Assembly (NCBI GenBank): GCA_028684345.1
Contig: JAQUGB010000077.1
Coordinates: forward strand, 1-7,775
Length of the DNA: 7,775 bases
Source of the DNA: Tepidiphilus sp.
Lineage (GTDB): Bacteria; Pseudomonadota; Gammaproteobacteria; Burkholderiales; Rhodocyclaceae
Direction of reading: 5' to 3'
Under the pieces are notes generated by a model. That model was not told the origin of the DNA, searched no databases, and saw only the letters and a list, made by a program, of their open reading frames with translations. A program made the position numbers and the translations under genes. Within the stretch, counting starts at the first letter, position 1; each line of letters opens with the position of its first letter. Shown here piece by piece: positions 6,309-7,775 of this stretch.

Positions 6309-6911
6309 ATGCCCTGCTACGAAATCGACGGCCTCAAGCCCGTCGTCCATCCCGACGCCTACGTCCATCCCGACGCCGTGCTGATCGGCGACGTGCACAT
6401 CGGCCCCGGCGTCTATGTGGCACCGCTCGCGAGCCTGCGCGGCGACTTCGGCCGGCTCATCGTGCATGCCGGCGCCAACATCCAGGACTGCTGCGTCATG
6501 CACGGCTTCCCCGGCATCGACACCGTGGTCGAGGAAGACGGCCACATCGGGCACGGGGCGATCCTGCACGGCTGCCGTATCCGGCGCAACGCGCTCGTGG
6601 GCATGAATGCGGTGATCATGGACGAGGCAGAGGTGGGGGAGTCGGCCATCGTCGCCGCGGCCGCCTTCGTCAAAGCCGGCATGACGATCCCGCCGCGCAG
6701 CCTCGCCGTGGGCGCTCCAGCCAAGGTGGTACGCGAGCTGAGCGAAGAGGAGCTAAACTGGAAAATCAGCGGCACGCAGACTTACCAGGAACTCACGCGC
6801 CGCAGCCGCGCCACCCTGCGCCCGTGCACGCCGCTGCCCGAGGCCGAGCCCGGCCGAAAACGGTTCGAGAAGGAAGGAGTCGTGCCCTTGGTGGCACTGC
6901 GCAACAAATGA
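6309..6911 (+). CDS. paaY: PaaY, gamma-carbonic-anhydrase-fold acyl-CoA thioesterase
   Basis: PaaY is a left-handed beta-helix trimer of the gamma-carbonic anhydrase superfamily. In the phenylacetate pathway it acts as a thioesterase that removes the dead-end 2-hydroxycycloheptatriene-carboxyl-CoA and related toxic esters. The 200-residue protein shows the hexapeptide-repeat pattern (VLIGDVHIGPGVYV, ANIQDCCVMHG, GHIGHGAILHG, NALVGMNAVIMDEAEVGESAIV). The metal ligands are His65 (MHGFPG), His82 and His87, with the 5-residue spacing of the last pair conserved in the family. The C-terminal helix carries RELSEEELNWK and EAEPGRKR as in PaaY of E. coli, which separates it from general YrdA-type proteins. 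GGAGA lies 6 nt before the ATG. It follows paaN by 58 nt, across a stem-loop, and is followed by the M48 gene after 13 nt. Confidence 0.94.
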   Translation: MPCYEIDGLKPVVHPDAYVHPDAVLIGDVHIGPGVYVAPLASLRGDFGRLIVHAGANIQDCCVMHGFPGIDTVVEEDGHIGHGAILHGCRIRRNALVGMNAVIMDEAEVGESAIVAAAAFVKAGMTIPPRSLAVGAPAKVVRELSEEELNWKISGTQTYQELTRRSRATLRPCTPLPEAEPGRKRFEKEGVVPLVALRNK

Positions 6912-6924
6912 ACCCGGGAGCCGC

Positions 6925-7775
6925 ATGACGCAACGCATCGATCCTCACCTCTGGCAACGCCACGCTTGGATGAACCGCCTGCAGACGGCGGTGCTGGTGG
7001 TCGTGCTCGCCACGCTGCTCGCCACCGTCGGCTGGCTGCTGTGGGGCAATGACGGCATCCTCTACATGCTCGTCTTCTGCGCCGTGTCGCTCGTGCTGCA
7101 GCCGTTCGCCGGCCCCGAGCTGGTGCTGCGCCTCTACCGCGCTCAACCCATCGCCCCGGGCGAAGCGCCCGAGCTCCATACCCTCGTCGAGCGGCTCGCC
7201 GCGCGTGCCAACCTGCCGCGCGTACCGCGGCTCTACTTCGTCGACACGCCCATCGTCAATGCCTTCAGCGTGGGCAGCCGCAATGATGCCGCCATCGCCC
7301 TCACCTCGGGGCTGCTCGCCCGGCTCGATCTGCGCCAGATCACCGGCGTGCTCGCGCACGAGGTGGCGCACATCGCCCACGGCGACGTGCGGGTCATGAG
7401 CCTGGCCGATTCCCTCACGCGCATGACGAGCGTGCTCTCGCTCACCGGCCAGATCCTGCTGCTGGTCAACCTGCCGCTGCTGCTCGTCGGTGCGGCGGTG
7501 GTGAATTGGCTGGCGGTGGCGCTGCTCGTCTTCGCGCCGCAGATCGCCATGCTCGTGCAGCTGGGCCTGTCGCGGGTGCGCGAATACGACGCCGACCTGG
7601 CAGCGGTCGCCCTTACAGGCGACCCCGAAGGGCTCGCCTCGGCGCTCATGGCCATCGAACGCGCCCATCGTGGCTGGCGCGCCTGGCTCTTCCCTGGATG
7701 GGGCTCGCCCGAACCCTCGTGGCTGCGCACCCATCCGGCCACGGAAGATCGCGTGCGCCGGCTGCTCGAACTCGC
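6925..7775 (+). CDS. M48-family (HtpX/Ste24-like) membrane zinc metalloprotease, C-terminus cut by window edge
   Basis: I translated 283 complete codons with no stop; the gene continues past 7775. The zinc-metalloprotease motif HEVAH (145-149: His145, Glu146, His149) and the third ligand Glu220 in EYDAD (220-224) are present, as is LRTHPATEDRVRRL (268-281), the usual M48 C-terminal signature. NAFSVGS (112-118), a conserved M48 segment, lies before the active site. Hydrophobic stretches at about 21-40 and 45-60 form an N-terminal hairpin. Two more, at about 174-193 and 195-213, lie between HEVAH and EYDAD, as in HtpX. The family degrades misfolded or damaged inner-membrane proteins with the active site facing the cytoplasm. 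GGGAG lies 4 nt before the ATG. The 13-nt gap from paaY suggests cotranscription, but M48 proteases have no known role in phenylacetate catabolism. I do not assign htpX because the full length and N-terminal order differ enough to leave doubt. Confidence 0.88.
   Translation, partial: MTQRIDPHLWQRHAWMNRLQTAVLVVVLATLLATVGWLLWGNDGILYMLVFCAVSLVLQPFAGPELVLRLYRAQPIAPGEAPELHTLVERLAARANLPRVPRLYFVDTPIVNAFSVGSRNDAAIALTSGLLARLDLRQITGVLAHEVAHIAHGDVRVMSLADSLTRMTSVLSLTGQILLLVNLPLLLVGAAVVNWLAVALLVFAPQIAMLVQLGLSRVREYDADLAAVALTGDPEGLASALMAIERAHRGWRAWLFPGWGSPEPSWLRTHPATEDRVRRLLEL

Noticed and set aside
6793..7742. Minus-strand frames opposite the paaY end and the M48 gene
   Set aside because: The plus-strand frame carries HEVAH, EYDAD and four hydrophobic segments, so the opposite frames are coincidental.

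Overview
The window carries most of the lower and regulatory part of an aerobic phenylacetate (paa) degradation locus on GC-rich DNA. The gene content, the TetR-type (not GntR-type) regulator and the aldehyde dehydrogenase-only form of PaaN/PaaZ point to a proteobacterium, most likely a betaproteobacterium (Rhodocyclales, Hydrogenophilales or a relative). This taxonomic call is inference from layout and protein style; no database was consulted.

Two transcription units diverge from a short AT-rich region (about 4436-4576). Reading leftwards are paaG (enoyl-CoA isomerase/hydratase family), paaH (3-hydroxyadipyl-CoA dehydrogenase), paaI (hotdog thioesterase), paaK (phenylacetate-CoA ligase) and the first 40 codons of a TetR-family regulator, probably paaR, which leaves the window at base 1. 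The gaps are 13 nt, a 4-nt GTGA overlap, about 46 nt and 71 nt, with no visible terminator, so this looks like one operon ending in its own repressor. Reading rightwards are paaN (ring-opening-step aldehyde dehydrogenase), paaY (gamma-carbonic-anhydrase-fold thioesterase) and, 13 nt later, a membrane M48 zinc metalloprotease that runs off the right end.

Together the enzymes account for activation of phenylacetate to its CoA thioester (PaaK), epoxide-to-oxepin isomerisation and later double-bond shift (PaaG), oxidation of the ring-opened semialdehyde (PaaN), oxidation of 3-hydroxyadipyl-CoA (PaaH), and release of dead-end CoA thioesters (PaaI, PaaY). The epoxidase paaABCDE, paaF, the thiolase paaJ and a hydratase domain for ring cleavage are not in the window and must be elsewhere if the pathway is complete.

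The divergent control region is the most informative non-coding part. It holds a good sigma70-type promoter for the paaG operon, a 20-bp imperfect palindrome covering that promoter's start site (a plausible TetR/PaaR operator), and, inside the promoter spacer, an FNR/Anr/Dnr-like box (TTGATCCAGGTCAA). The last would be unexpected for a strictly oxygen-dependent pathway. I see no RNA genes, insertion sequences, CRISPR arrays or clearly novel system; the rest is a recognisable catabolic locus with several details worth checking.
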